Positions 10,842 to 24,409 are shown, numbered from the stretch's first letter. The stretch: 52,049 nucleotides of DNA from Aureobasidium sp. EXF-3400 (GCA_024195585.1 SWBL01000351.1:1-52049), one strand, 5' to 3'. Made by a program: numbers and translations. Notes: a model not told the origin generated them from the sequence alone.

Positions 10842-13800
10842 ATGTCAGCCAACTTAAACAACGCAGAGTCTCAATGGCTGGCTCAGCTCAGTGCCATGCG
10901 AGCTGCCATCGCCGAGCTCAAATTGCCCGCCGAAACAGAAAATGTGCCGGCTTATGGCCAGGATGTCTGGACAGATGAAGAGGACTCGTCAGAGCCTACG
11001 AGTGGTGATGATGACCTATGGGACCTTGTCGACGACGACGATGAAGACCAAGCGTCTCTCAGCGACTCATCGTACCCTTCATACCCTGCACACGAGGAGA
11101 CCTCTAGTCCTGCATATGGTACTACCTGGCTACGAGAGAGACTCGGATATGTCTCATCTAGTATGAGCGTGGATGAATTGCAGGACCAAGTCGTTGCTAT
11201 ACTCGGCTCGGACAGCAGTGGTACGTACAACGACGCCACCTCTACCATAACATGGATTATACTGACATGTCACAGACGATGAGCTTCAGATGCTCCTTGC
11301 TGATACTCTAGGTTTTGACGAACTGGATCTGGTAGCTGATTTCATCGCTCACCGCAAAGAGATCGCCACAGCTTCGCAAGCCCCTGTGAAGAGTGAACCA
11401 GGCGGTAGAATCCTCACTCGCCGCGAAAGAGAAGAAGCTCTTCGACAACAGGACTTCCAGCACAAAACAAGCTCTCTGGCTGCCGCCCAAGACCGCTCTG
11501 CCACACAATATCCTCACGTCTACCGAGCACACGATGCAGGGAACATGCTCTCCTCTCACGGTCGCAAATACATGCTGCCGCTGGGAAGCGAAAGAACCGA
11601 GCACGAAAAGTACGAAGAGTATTCTATCCCCCCTGCCAAGGTTGGTACTTTGGGTATCGGCCAATCGCTGGTTGAGATCAAAGATATGGATACACTATGC
11701 CGAGGAACCTTCAAAGGATACAAGTCCTTGAACCGCATGCAGAGTCTTGTCTACCCAGTTGCCTACAGGACCAGTGAGAACATGCTGATCTGTGCACCTA
11801 CTGGTGCTGGTAAAACTGACGCTGCAATGCTGACTATCCTTAACACCATCGCCAAAAATACGACACCAAGTCCATCCGAGGATCCAGACGCAACGGATCT
11901 CAGAGTCGCCCTCAACGACTTCAAAGTCGTCTATGTTGCTCCCATGAAGGCTTTGGCTGCTGAAATCACAGAGAAGTTGGGCAAGAGACTCGCGTGGCTG
12001 GGTGTTCAGTGCCGTGAGCTTACTGGAGATATGCACCTTACTAAAGCTGAAATCGTCGCTACCCAGATCATTGTAACAACTCCGGAGAAGTGGGATGTTG
12101 TCACGAGAAAGAGCACTGGAGACACAGAGCTTGTTCAGAAAGTCCGCCTCTTGATTATTGATGAAGTTCACATGCTTCATGATGAGCGTGGTGCCGTGCT
12201 CGAGTCACTTGTTGCGCGAACAGAGAGACAAGTCGAGAGTACCCAATCTCTGATTCGCATCGTCGGTCTCTCGGCCACACTTCCCAATTACGTCGATGTT
12301 GCCGACTTCCTCAAGGTCAACCGAATGGCTGGACTGTTTTACTTCGATGGTTCGTTCAGACCAGTACCTCTCGAACAACACTTCCTCGGTGTGAAGGGCA
12401 AAGCTGGCAGCAAAACTTCTCGAGAGAACTTGGAGATCGTCGCTTTTGAGAAGGTACGTGACATGCTGGAGAGAGGGCATCAAGTCATGGTCTTCGTCCA
12501 TTCTCGCAAGGATACCTGGAAGACCGCCAAAACCATGTACGAGATGGCTACAGACGAGGGATGCACCGATCTCTTCGATCCCTCCTTCCATGAGAACTAT
12601 CAACAAGCCTTGCGCGATCTGAAGACTTCCAAGGGTCGTGAGCTTAGAGAGCTGGTGCCTAAAGGTTTCGGTACCCATCACGCTGGTATGCCTCGTTCGG
12701 ACAGGAATCTCATGGAACGTCTGTTTGCCGATGGAGTATTGAAGGTCTTGTGCTGTACTGCTACCCTGGCTTGGGGTGTCAACTTGCCAGCTGCAGCAGT
12801 CGTTATCAAAGGTACCCAACTCTATAGTTCAGAGGCAGGTAAGTTCGTCGATCTTGGAATCCTTGATGTTCTCCAGATTTTCGGACGTGCTGGTCGTCCT
12901 CAATTCCAGGATACTGGTATCGGCTTCATCTGTACTACTCAGGACAAGGTTCAACACTACCTCACGGCGGTTACTCAACAACAGCCGATTGAATCAAACT
13001 TCTCCAAGAAGATGGTTGACAATCTCAATGCCGAGATATCTCTGGGTACGGTAACTTCAGTGTCAGAGGCTGTTCAATGGCTTGGATATTCATACCTCTT
13101 CGTTCGCATGCAACGCAACCCTATGGCATACGGCATCGACTGGGCTGAGATCCGAGACGACCCTCAACTTGTGCAGAGGCGTCGCGAGTTGATCATCAAG
13201 GCTGCTAGAGTCCTGCAACAGAGCCAGATGATCATCTTCAACGAGACAACCGAGGAGCTCCGCGCGAAGGATGTAGGTCGCATTGCAAGTCAGTACTATG
13301 TCCTGCAGACAAGTGTTGAGATTTTCAACACGATGATGCGGCCTCAGGCCACAGAGGCAGATGTCCTGAAGATGATCAGTATGAGTGGTGAGTTCGACAA
13401 TATCCAGTCCAAGGAACCGGAAGAAAAAGAGCTGTTGCGCCTCCAAGACGAAGCGGCCCCATGCGACATCGAAGGCGGAATTGGCTCACAGTCCGGCAAG
13501 ACTAATGTCCTTCTGCAATCCTACATCTCTAGGGCGCGTCTCGAGGACTTCACTCTGGTATCGGACTCATCTTACGTTGCACAGAACGCCGCTCGTATCT
13601 GTAGAGCCTTGTTCATGATTGCTTTGAACAGACGCTGGGGCTACCAGTGTCTTGTTCTTCTGTCCATGTGCAAGTCCATCGAGAAGCGAGTATGGGCGTA
13701 TCAACATCCTTTCCACCAGTTCGACATTCCTCAGGCAGTCATGCGTAATCTGGATGAGAAAGGCTCAAGCGCTTCGATCGAGTCTTTGAGAGACATGGAG

Positions 13801-16800
13801 CCAGCAGAAATTGGAGCGCTCGTTCATAACACTAAGATGGGCTACACAATCACCAAGCTGCTCGACAACTTCCCTACACTCACTGTAGAAGCTGAGATTG
13901 CGCCCTTGAACAGAGATGTACTGCGCATCCACCTCTACATCACGCCTGACTTCAGATGGAACGAGAAGCACCATGGCAAGTCCGAATCCTATTGGATCTG
14001 GGTAGAGAACTCTGAAACTTCTGAGATCTATCACCACGAGTACTTCATTCTCTCAAGAAGAAAGCTCTATGATGAGCATGAGCTAAGCTTCACCATTCCG
14101 CTCACCGATCCACTTCCGTCGCAAATTTACGTCCGCGCTGTCTCCGATCGATGGCTTGGAGCTGAGACCGTAACTCCAGTCTCATTTCAGCATCTCATTC
14201 GACCTGACACGGAGAGTGTATACACTGATCTTCTCAACTTGCAGCCTTTGCCGATCGCTGCGCTCAAGAACCCTCTCCTAGAAGAGATCTACAGTCAGCG
14301 ATTCCAGTTCTTCAACCCTATGCAAACACAGCTGTTCCACTGCATGTACCACACACCAGCCAATGTATTGCTGGGATCTCCTACTGGTAGTGGCAAGACA
14401 GTTGCCTGTGAGCTTGCAATGTGGTGGGCTTTCCGTGAGAAGCCCGGCTCTAAGGTTGTTTATATCGCACCCATGAAAGCTTTGGTCCGCGAGAGAGTTC
14501 AAGACTGGGGCAAGCGCTTGACCAGGCAGATGGGATTGAAGCTTGTTGAGTTGACTGGTGACAATACTCCGGATACTCGCACAATCCGCGACGCTGACAT
14601 TATCATCACAACTCCTGAGAAGTGGGATGGTATCAGTCGTAGTTGGCAGACTAGAGACTACGTACGTCAAGTCAGCTTGGTGATCATCGATGAGATCCAT
14701 CTGCTTGGTGGAGACAGAGGTCCCATTCTGGAGATCATTGTTTCCAGAATGAACTACATCGCTTCGCAGAAGAAGGGATCTGTCAGAATTGTCGGCATGT
14801 CCACTGCGTGCGCCAACGCCACTGACTTGGGTAATTGGCTTGGCGTGAAGGAGGGCTTGTTCAACTTCCGACACTCAGTGCGACCTGTTCCTTTGGAGAT
14901 CTACATTGATGGCTTCCCTGAGCAAAAGGGCTTCTGCCCACTCATGCAGTCCATGAACCGACCAACATTCCTGGCGATCAAATCTCACTCTCCAGATAAG
15001 CCGGTCATTGTCTTTGTTGCTTCTCGTCGCCAGACGAGACTGACAGCCCGTGACCTTATCAACTTCTGTGGTATGGAGGAGAACCCTCGTCGATTTGTAC
15101 GCATGTCAGAGGATGATCTCGCCGTCAATCTTGCACGAGTGAAGGATGAAGCCCTACGCGAGTCGCTGAGTTTCGGTATCGGTCTGCATCATGCAGGTCT
15201 TGTTGAGTCTGACAGATCGCTGGCGGAAGAGCTGTTTGCAAACAACAAGATTCAGGTACTTGTTGCCACCAGTACTCTAGCTTGGGGTGTTAACTTGCCT
15301 GCTCATCTTGTCGTCGTCAAAGGCACACAGTTCTTTGACGCAAAGACAGAAGCATACAAAGACATGGATCTGACAGATGTTCTGCAAATGCTTGGTCGTG
15401 CTGGAAGACCTCAGTTCGACACTTCAGGCATTGCCCGCATCTTTACCCAAGACGCGAAAAAGGCCTTCTACAAGCACTTCTTGCACACTGGTTTCCCAGT
15501 CGAATCGTCGCTTCACAATGTATTGGACAACCATTTGGGCGCTGAAGTATCCGCGGAGACAATTGCTACTAAGCAGGACGCTCTTGATTACCTCACATGG
15601 ACATTCTTCTTCCGAAGACTTCACAAGAACCCTTCATACTACGGCCTTGAGATCTCATCAGAGGAGCACAACACAATGGCCGCTCAACAATTTGCTAACG
15701 AGTACATGGTTGAGATGGTCGACAAGTCGCTCTCAGAGCTTGCAGATTCTGGCTGTGTCACTATACACAACAATGGTGACGTTGATCCAACTCCTTTGGG
15801 TAAGATCATGAGTTACTACTATCTAGCTCACAAGACTATTCGCCACCTGATCAAGCACGCCAAACCAAATGCCACATTCGCTGAAGCTCTGGCATGGATG
15901 TGTAGTGCAACAGAATACGACGAACTGCCTGTGCGCCATAACGAGGATTTGATCAACGCTGAACTTTCCGCGGCTTTGCCCTTGAAAGTTGAGGACGCTA
16001 TGCTGGGACTACCCATGTGGGATCCCCATGTCAAGGCATTCCTCCTTCTGCAGGCTCATTTCTCGCGCATCGACCTTCCGATTTCGGATTATGTTGGTGA
16101 TCAAACTTCGGTTCTTGATCAGGCGATTCGTATCTTGCAAGCATCGATTGATGTTCTCACGGAGCTTGGTTTCAACTCAAGTTGCGGAATGATGATCACC
16201 TTGCTCCAATGTGTCAAATCTGCTCGTTGGCCTGAGGATGGTCCTTTGGCAATGCTTCCTGGTGTCGAGCCGCCGAGAGAGCGCCAACGTCTTTCGTCCT
16301 CGAAGAACCCCAAGCCTAAGAACTTGGTCGAGGCGACCGCTACACCGCGCAAGGAAATGGAGACAATTTTGCATAAGCAACTCTCGCTGGCACCTCCTCA
16401 ACAGCCACGCGCTTTCAAGGCCTTGTCCGCTCTACCTCAGCTGCGTGTCAATGTTTCCGACGTCACAGCACTCGGCCTGAGCGTTTCGGTTGCTCGTCTC
16501 AATCCGGCACTCAGCCGCGAGTTTCACATGTACGCACCACGCTTCCCCAAGCCTCAATCAGAAGGCTTCTTCCTCGTAGTTGCCGATGCCAAGACCGATG
16601 AAGTACTTGCCCTCAAGCGTATCTCATGGCACGTGGCTACGCATGGCAAACAAGCCTCGCAGGCGAACCCTAAGCCAACTTCGAGAAGCAAGATCAAGTT
16701 ACCTCCTGCTACCGGCGAGAGAATGGTTTCGGTTAAGGTCGTTAGTGATGGATATATCGGTATGGAATGGCATGTCGAGGATGTCGAAATTCCTGCTCCT

Positions 16801-16842
16801 CCTATGGTCGTTGATGATGGGCTTAAGAAGAAGCAGGGTTGA
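10842..16842 (+). CDS. SLH1: Slh1/ASCC3-type tandem Ski2-like RNA helicase
   Basis: Large cytoplasmic RNA helicase (1981 aa), homologue of yeast Slh1/Rqt2 and human ASCC3, which splits collided ribosomes in ribosome quality control. Exons are 10842-11220 and 11276-16842 (55-nt intron restoring DSSDDELQML). The N-terminus is acidic and lacks the extended Brr2 N-terminal domain. Cassette 1 has Walker A APTGAGKT (300-307), DEVH (422-425) and SATLPNYVDV; cassette 2 has SPTGSGKT (1161-1168), DEIH (1265-1268) and the degenerate STACANATDLGNWLG. Each cassette is followed by winged-helix and Sec63 (ratchet/FN3-like) domains. Both ATPase sites keep their motifs. IIDEVHMLHDERGAVLES separates it from Brr2. 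The stop is 67 bp from that of the convergent GT8 gene. Confidence 0.95.
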
Positions 16843-16909
16843 TCTTGGTTGAGGACAATATAGTAGTAATCACGTAGTCGTGATGTTATATTGAAATACA
16901 CATTTGACG

Positions 16910-18489
16910 TTATAGTTCACCAATAAGACCTGGGGGACAGATGTCCTTAGCCACCTTTCTCCAAGTCATGAATTGCTCTTTGAACACTGGATGCGCTTCT
17001 GGCCGTTGCTGGTCAATCGTCATCGCATTTGTGCCCCAAGGCTTCGCCATGGCCGTGTAATGCAGCACTGCGACTTGTTTGTAAAGCTCGAACAACTCGT
17101 TGTAGAGGTATCGGTTTTTGGGGTCGTTCTTGCCGGATTCGGTGATTGCCATCTCTGTGTCTGAAGATTGGGAAGGCAGTGTGACGCCATCTTGTAGGTG
17201 AGATTTTCCGTCTTTAGGAGGGCTCATGATGCCCGGGATGGTGTCTGGGAGTTGACCACTCGAGGGGTGCGGGTGCTCTGCATCTGATCTCTTTGACAGA
17301 AGATTTGTTGCCTTGTTGCTTTCCACCACTGTCGATGCTGAATCCCTTTTCCTCGACACGACAGACTTGACTTGGTGATCCGAAGCTTTGAGTGCATAAC
17401 CATTTTCCCGCACCTCCTCCTCTTCCCGCTTGTTCAAGTCCTTATTGTCAAATTTTGCAATCTCTCTCAAACCAGTGCCATTGCTAACCTGAGCAACAAC
17501 CTCCAACCCATGAAACCACCACGGTAAATTCCAATCTTCCCAGTGACTATTCAACGCCACAAAACTCCCTGGCAACATCAACACCTCATCTCCAAAAACC
17601 TCATTAGCAATATCCATATCATATTGATTGATCCTGATATTCTCTAGCGCTTGTTCTACTTTTCTCCATACACGGTTTGAGAGCGAGATGACCATGAATG
17701 CAGTGCTAAAAGTTTCTTTGGCTATCCAATAGGCTCTGGGTGCTGCTAAGTCGACATTAAGGTTATCCATATGGAAGAGGTGATCCAGGGATTTGAGAAT
17801 CAGTTGGTCGGAATCTAGGACGATTACTCTGCGGAGGGATGGTTCGATATGGTGCATTTTGAAGCCGTAAAGTTTGAGGAGGCATGATTGGTAGTATACA
17901 GCTCCTTCGCTTTCCTCTTTCAATGCGGGAGGGGTTTGGAGTGATAGTATTGCGCCGGTGGAGGAGAGGACGGAGACGTAGTCGGGAGAGATATCTTGGG
18001 TGATGAGGACGAAGATACGGTAGGGAGTTTTGTGTATGTGTTGGAGTTGGCGAATGTTTACAAGCACGGAACAGGCGTACGTGTCTTGAGTGGCGTAGAA
18101 GACGTAGGCGTATGGTGAGAGTGCCTGTCATTTGTCGTCAACTCTGTGATCAAAAAGTTGGATACACGTCGTCTTTGCTATGTGCCGCCATGCTTCGCTT
18201 CTACTGTTCATACCTCAATGGATTGTGTTTCTTGTTTCTGCACTTTGTCTATACCCTTGTCCACATCCGGTCGTGCCTTCTCGCTATCAGATGCCGCTGC
18301 CTCATCGACTGCAAACGAAGACCCTTGACTAAACGCATGTGCAGTCATATCCCAGCCTTTATGCACCACCTTTCTAGTGCCATCATCGTGCGTCCCAATC
18401 CAAACAAAAACAATCAATGCAAAGATGCAAAGATACACTATCTTCCCCAATCGCAACAACATAGTCCAGACCAGTCGTAAAAATCTCAA
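16910..18489 (-). CDS. GT8-family Golgi glycosyltransferase (Gnt1/glycogenin-like)
   Basis: Type II membrane glycosyltransferase of 496 aa; exons 18489-18214 and 18124-16910, joined over an 89-nt intron to give QSIEALSPYAYVFYATQD. Residues about 8-30 form a signal anchor (IVYLCIFALIVFVWIG) after a short basic tail. The catalytic GT-A fold starts at YAYVFYATQDTYACSVLVNI; the metal- and nucleotide-sugar-binding DxD is D196-S-D198 in RVIVLDSDQLI. The late motif HYTAMAKPW (447-455) corresponds to the HxxGxxKPW of GT8 enzymes with Ala for the usual Gly. Between core and this motif is a hydrophilic, low-complexity insertion of roughly 130 residues rich in Lys, Ser and Glu. The relation to fungal N-acetylglucosaminyltransferases (Gnt1-like) is likely; donor and acceptor cannot be deduced. 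Confidence 0.85.
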
Positions 18490-19514
18490 AGCGTGTCAAT
18501 GGAGGCCAGCCTCGAGAAGTGCAGCAGAAAAGAAAAGCACATGTCAGAATTGGAGGAATGAGATGATATCACTACCTACCTTATGGCTGTATTCTACAAA
18601 GCTGACCGACCTTTTGGGAATTTAGCATTCCTCATGTTCAGCTGAGTCGCCAACTTTTTGGGCCACTACCGAAGCAAAAGCCATCATCTTACCTCGTACC
18701 TCAGCTGAACACGGCACAACAGCTTTCATGCGAACCATCATGTTCATGAGAAGAGATTTCAAAGTCTTCTATAGAAACCCCCTAAGAAGTGAGGCTAGAG
18801 AAGCCCTCACGGATAGGGATGGAACATAAACGGTTGTGTGGGTTTGCGCAGGAGGCCGTCGAGAAACGCGGGTGCAGCAAACCAGAGGCTTGGCACCAGA
18901 ACATTGCTCAGGATACCAACCATAATTCACTGGCGAGGAGCTACGAAGTCCAGAAGCCACCTCTGACAGATGATATGAACACTGCACTAATATGGTTTCA
19001 ATATACAAAATGATAACACAAATAAACATTTATCATTAGTTGCTCCACGGGGCCGAAAATAGAATCAGTCCCCTAGAGCAAAGCCGTTGTTTGCTATACA
19101 TTAATTTGCAGCAAAAGAAAAAGGAGGGTCCGACCACAACGGACAAGAGTTAACGGCTGGCCGTTCGCAGGAAGGACGAGGAAAGAACAGGATAAGGAAA
19201 CGGAAAAGAAAGAGAAATATCCTCATCTAAAAGAATCCAAAGCCATCGTGTGACGGGAGGTATAGTACAGAAATGAAGGAAGAGCAAAGATGAATCAACT
19301 CGCAAGATGCGAAAAAGAAAGAAAACGCTCCAGCCCATAGTGATCGGCATCCTCGATGTATAAACAGTTTTGTGCTTGCACCAGTCAGTTGCGTGAGCCA
19401 CTGACTGGTGTAGATTCCTCTTCGAGGAATTGGTCGTGAAATGAATAAAGACAGACACCCAAACTCCACGCTGCATTTTGAAAGTCAACTTTCCATATTT
19501 GTCGGCATCCGGCC
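18490..19514. other. Gene-poor intergenic region
   Basis: 1025 bp between the start of the GT8 gene and the stop of RAX2, both on the minus strand. It should hold the GT8 promoter and the RAX2 3' UTR. Reading frames are short and mutually overlapping, with no family resemblance. I see no repeat or RNA gene. Confidence 0.55.
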
Positions 19515-22500
19515 TCACACCCGAGGTGCGGTGTCACGCTTCTCCAACGTGCCAAACAGACTCTCCGGAGGAATTCTGTTCAGGTTGGCATGTTGGTCAG
19601 GTCTCAGCTGAGGCATGGGTACATATCCCTGTCTGCGGCGGCGGTGTCGTTCGACTAGGATGCCGATGACAACCAGCAAGAAGGTCAAGCCGCAAGCGAT
19701 TGCAAGGCCAATCAACACTACAAGACCAAGGGCAAGATGGTGGGCTATGGACAGTCAGTATATGTTCGGTTGCAGATCTTCGGGTAGTCACTTACACTTG
19801 GAGCTCAAAAAGTTGCTAGGGTTCTGGACGAACAAGCCACTCAAGGTTCCCTGTCCACCATTCGCGGTGGTAGTGAGGATGAAAGGTTGGAAAGTGGTTC
19901 CATTGAACAGCACAGCGCTGGCGTTGCCATGGTCGGGAAGCTCAATCGCACCAGTGATTAGCAGGACTTCGTTCGAGGGAACAAGGTCGCTAAGCTGATG
20001 CTTCTCAGTGAGAGACATGACCTGGAGACCTCTGATGGCGGTTGCAGAACCCAAGCCAGTGACAGAGTGCCAGTTGGTGCCATCGAACTTCTGCAAGAAC
20101 GAAGATCCATTGCTTGCAGTACCTGCGACCCACCAAGCATCGTAGTTGGGGTTAGCGGGAGACATGGCGGTAACGGCACCGGGCAAGTTGGCTGAGGCAC
20201 CCAAATCGGTGAAAGTCTGCTTCTTGGAATCGTATAGAGCCAGTTTAGTGTGGTTTCCACCAGTTGTGAAATCTCCACCAACGATCAACTGGTTGTTAGA
20301 TCTCCAGGTCATGGTGTTTATGGTACCGCTGAGCCCGGATGCAGGTGGCATCCACTGACCTGTTGCAGTGTCGTACATGCAGAACGATGGGCAAGACATA
20401 GAACCTGCATTTTCGAAATTGCCTCCGACGAAAACGTTGGAAGAACCAGGCTGGGCTGCAACAGCTTTGACAGTGACAGAGTTACCAGCGAGAGCTGCGG
20501 GCTGGCTGTTGGCGAGCGCGTTGGTAGCAAGATCCCAGACAAGGAGACCGTTGATGTCGTCACCTTTTACTGTTCCGGTAATTGAGCCACCAGCGAAGAG
20601 ACTCGTATCACGAACTTCGAGAGCAAGAATTGTCGAATCCGCATCGATGGTGCTAGGAAGACCGATAACGTTCTGACCATTGGTGTTGTCAATGATGAGG
20701 AGATTGTCGATGGTGGATCCAGCGGAAGAGTTGGCGGTGAAATGACCTCCAAGGATAGTCATGTTCTTGCCATTGTCAAGGTAGAAGTAACCAGTAGCGA
20801 CACCGGTGACGTTTTGACTGGTGGTAGCTCTCTTGCGCTTGTTAGAAGAACTCTGCGAAGCAGAGATAGAGATACCAAGCGGCGAGAGGGAAGGTCTACC
20901 AGAGCCACTGAGGGCCACCGTATCACTCATACCAATTTGCGAGGCAACGAGTGACCCAGCTAGAAGTTGGCCATAATCGGCAACCATGGTCTGTGCCAGC
21001 AAGCCACCGCTCAAGGCGATAGTTGCGTTGGCCAGGTTGTGGAGCCAATTGCTGCGAGAGGGCACCCAGGCAGCGAAACCGTCAGCAGAGTAGGTGGCAT
21101 TGCTACCGACAGCGTTGACGCTGGTGAAGTCACCGCTCACAGCGAGGACAGTTTCCTGGTCCGCACCAGTGATGTTAAGCTGAAGAGGAACAATTGCCCA
21201 TACGGGACCATTAACACCAGCACCAAGAGCTTTCCATGAGTTGTCATCGACTGAGAAAGCAGCAATACCGCTGAGGCCAGGGGTTTGAGCGGTTGCAGTG
21301 TCTGTAAAGTTGCCGCCAACATAGATGGTAGATCCGTTTTGATACATTGTGCGCACCACAGAGTTAAGCCCACCTCCGGGAAGCGAAGTCGCGTTCTCGC
21401 CCCCGATGCTGAAAATGTTGTGGATGTCACCGTTTGAGAAATTGCCAGCGACATATGTCACGTCTTTATAGACAGCAAGAGCGTTGATCTTAGCGCCGGT
21501 GTCCAGAGACATGGCAGCAGAGTCGATCTTCGAAGCAGAAAAGTCAGTGTTGACAGTTGCGACATTCGGATCGTAGTCATAGAGGCCGTTCAGACCACCA
21601 GTTGAGGTGACCAACTCGAAACGAACGCGTTGTGCAACAACAGTCAGAGGAGTGTTCTGGCCAGCGATAGGTGTCAAGGTGACCTCTGGGCGGAAAGATT
21701 CAGATGCAGCATCCACATAGCCGTAGTAGATTTGATCGTATTTGTCGTAGTAGTTGGTCTGGTACAATGTAGTAGTGATGGCGCCCTTCTCGGTGGTCAT
21801 GGATCCGGTAATGTTTACAACTCCACGAGTGGAGCAAGTATCGTCCTGAAGACAGCCCGGGGTGTACAGAGTGATTGAGTAGTTTCCAGATTGCTTGATG
21901 TCAGGCTTGAAGACGACCTGTGCGGACTCGGTAGTAACGGTGCCGTTCAATGTGGCAGTGAGATAATCAGATGTGCTAAGCCCAGAGGGAGTTTCCACCC
22001 AAGGACCAGTGGCGGTCGAGTTGGCACCAGTGGTACTGACACTGTCGCAACGGGGCTCGTTGAAGTCGGAGATTGCGAATGCATAAATATCGTCCTGGAA
22101 CAGTTCGATACCACTCAAACCACCTCCAGCACCATACCAAGCAGAGATATCAATACGGAAGTCATTCATACCAACAGAGTTGACGAAATGGAAATCCTGG
22201 TGAGAAGTGTTGCCTTGAGGCAGAGGGCAGTTGGCAGTGCAAGAGGCAAAGTTGCCGCTCTCGTCCGTGTAGGTGAAGTTCATGATTCCATTGATTGGGA
22301 AAGCGGTAAAGCGCCAGGTCTTGGTTCCACGGCCATCCTGGTTGGTGTTGTACAAACGCAGTTTGGTCGGGTTGAAGCCGAAGCCAAACGAACCTCTCCA
22401 GAAGCCAGGAGTGTTGTCCTCAAGGAGCCAGGCGTTTCCGGCACTGTCGTCGCCAGTCTGGCAGATGATATTGCGAGGGTCACTGAAGCCAGAGGTTGAG

Positions 22501-23216
22501 GTTGAGGCGCCAGAGGTAATGTTTCCGGCGGAAAGATTGATGACCTGGACGTCCTTGTTTGTGGGAGTGGTTGTGTTGCCTAGACCATCGAAAGATCCGC
22601 CAAAGATGATGGAACCGTTGGAGCTCTTGGTGATGGAAGTTACGGGGCCATTGAAACCAGCGAAGGGAAGGTTTGTCCATCCAGAAGACCAGGCAATGGC
22701 ATTCGTCGAGTTGCCACCAGTGAAGGTCCCTCCGACGTAGACTCTTGAAGACTCGTCATCACAGTATACAGCCGACACGGAACCAGAAAGGCCATTCAAA
22801 GGGGTGATGCTGGTGGTGTTTGGGTTCCATAGAGCGATGCCTTGAGCGGGGACACCGCCGAGACTGGTGAAGTTTCCTCCGACGACGATGCCTTGCAAAG
22901 CACCATTGCTAACGAACGGGCACATGGTAGTGATGAAGGCATCGGCGAGGGCCAGGCCTTGGAAAGAGCCATCGGGGTATTGTGAAAACAGATATTGGCT
23001 GCCATTGGCGAAGTTTGCATTTTGCGTTTGTCCCTGGTAGGTGTAAAGAGATATTGAGTCGAAATCGCCAGCCAGAGCAACACGGCCGAGACCAGAGAGG
23101 TCAATGTTTGGTGACGGGGCAGAAGTGAAATTACGAGCGGAGGCGGAAGAGAGAAGAATAGTGAAGACTGAGCCAAGGGCGAGAGGGCGCGACGACAAGC
23201 ATGTTGACGATCTCAT
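19515..23216 (-). CDS. RAX2: Rax2-type cortical polarity marker, single-pass membrane protein
   Basis: Cell-surface polarity marker (Rax2 family, cortical marker for cell polarity) that in yeasts and hyphae sets bud or tip position. Exons are 23216-19796 and 19744-19515, giving 1216 aa. The ATG at 23216 starts a signal peptide (MRSSTCLSSRPLALGSVFTI...) after which NIDLSGLGRVALAGDFD opens the ectodomain; the frame extends upstream to 23372 but that part lacks such a sequence. The ectodomain consists of repeated beta-propeller-like blocks (VVGGNFTSLGG, VYVGGTFTGGN, IYVGGNFTD, NVFVGGNFENAG) with many N-glycosylation sequons. The 51-nt intron lies just before the transmembrane helix (GLVVLIGLAIACGLTFLLVV), followed by a basic RHRRRR stop-transfer and a cytoplasmic tail of about 45 residues. 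Confidence 0.93.
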
Positions 23217-23670
23217 CTTGTGCGCAGCTCTCCGTCGCTGTGTCGAGGACGTCGGCGGCGGACGAGCGGGCGCAGATTGGCGAAATAATGAGTATTGTGT
23301 TCCTGTATGGAAGAGTGGGTAGTCGAATAGTTGTCGAAGGTTGGTATGCGGCGGGCGTGGACCAGGATGCAAGTGCGAGTCACGTTTTGTCGATCTCGTC
23401 GGTGGCTTGAAGGGTCAATGGGTGGTGCGTGTAACGGATAGCGACAGAGTGGTGATTAAGGAAAAGGTTGAAAGAATGACTGCAGTTGGAAACTGTGTGG
23501 TGAGTATGGATTGCGCCCGTGGTATCGCACTGGTCGGTCTCGGGGGTCGTCGTCAGGGAGAGAGAACTGAGACAAAGCTGGTGGACGAGCGTGGAATGCG
23601 CTGCCCCCCAACCAACGCCAAACTTCAAACTGGATCCTCAGGGAGTCCGTCCGATACGACAAAGTGCCCG

Positions 23671-23928
23671 TGCGTTGCCGTAGCGTCAAATCACGTTGGA
23701 CCAGGAAATGATGTTTCGCAAACGCGTGCCCGGGGTGTAAACACGTCGAATTAATACACATCGACCTCGTCACCGCTCTGATGTTTTGTGCTGTATACCC
23801 CCAGCAACTACCATGTTGACGTGGCTGTCTATTTGATCCTTAAGCCCGTCCCTGCATGCCTTGCTTAAGCTCCAGCCTTCTTCCTGCCACGCATCATTCA
23901 TTACGTCGTAAAAAGCTAATCAAGGCCA
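23671..23928. repeat. Long direct repeat, copy A (about 250 bp)
   Basis: Diverged duplicate of 26148-26392 in the same orientation. Shared blocks in the same order include TGCGTTGCCG, CAAATCACGTTGG, GTAAACACGTCGAATT, TTTGTGCT, ATGCCTTGCT, AGCTCCAGCCTTCTT, GCATCATTC and TCAAGGCC. Indels of a few bases separate them. The reverse strand of both copies translates a stretch of the form QRDL(T/A)LRQRTG, which may mean decayed coding sequence or chance. The element is not one I can name. Confidence 0.8.
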
Positions 23929-24113
23929 CCGACACAGCGATTGTAGAGGTTGCAAGCCTGACTACAGTAGCAGTCAGGTGTTGTATATTGCGACACCCTA
24001 TCCACCTCTTTGTCCACGTCGAATTAAAATTCTGGGCAGCATTTTGTGTCTTTCCCGTGTGCAAAGATATGTCACACAGACAGCTACGCACAATACTGCC
24101 GGCAACCAGAACG

Positions 24114-24200
24114 CATCCACCGAGAGTCGCAATATCGTCGACCTTCTTTGGATCTGCCTATCTTCTGGAAGTTATTGTGCCTTTTTACAGCATTAAACTC
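24114..24200. repeat. Short interspersed repeat unit R1 (about 90 bp)
   Basis: Member of a degenerate family of units seen five times in the window. It opens with a TCCAccGAGAG-like block, then ATATCG, TTTGGA, and closes with GGAAGTTATTGTGC followed by TTTTTACAG. The closing block is the best-conserved part across the copies. Confidence 0.65.
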
Positions 24201-24320
24201 CGTATCCGTAGGAGAAGGATAGGGGAGTAGGGTACGAGTCTCCATCTCTTATCTCCCACCTACGAAGGTCTACGGAGTAAACGCTATAAAAAGGCATGGT
24301 AACTTCAAGATCAGAGATGG

Positions 24321-24409
24321 ATCCAAGGAAAGCCGTGCATTCGTCGCTTCTCTATGGAATCTGCCCTGATTCTCGAAAGTATTGTGCATCTTTACAGCTG
24401 TCTATGCGA
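24321..24409. repeat. Short interspersed repeat unit R2 (about 90 bp)
   Basis: Same order of blocks as R1 and R3: ATCCAAGGAAAGCC, TTCGTCGC, TCTCTATGGA, then TTCTCGAAAGTATTGTGCAT and TTTACAGCTGTCTATG. It lies about 200 bp upstream of the DUF3669 start codon, so it may be part of that promoter. Confidence 0.65.

Noticed and set aside
14278..14874. 198- and 204-codon antisense frames within SLH1 (also 12205-12819)
   Set aside because: The sense strand has intact helicase motifs; the antisense translations show nothing.
23217..23372. Upstream extension of RAX2 from the ATG at 23372
   Set aside because: The added 52 residues lack a signal peptide, whereas the ATG at 23216 starts one directly.
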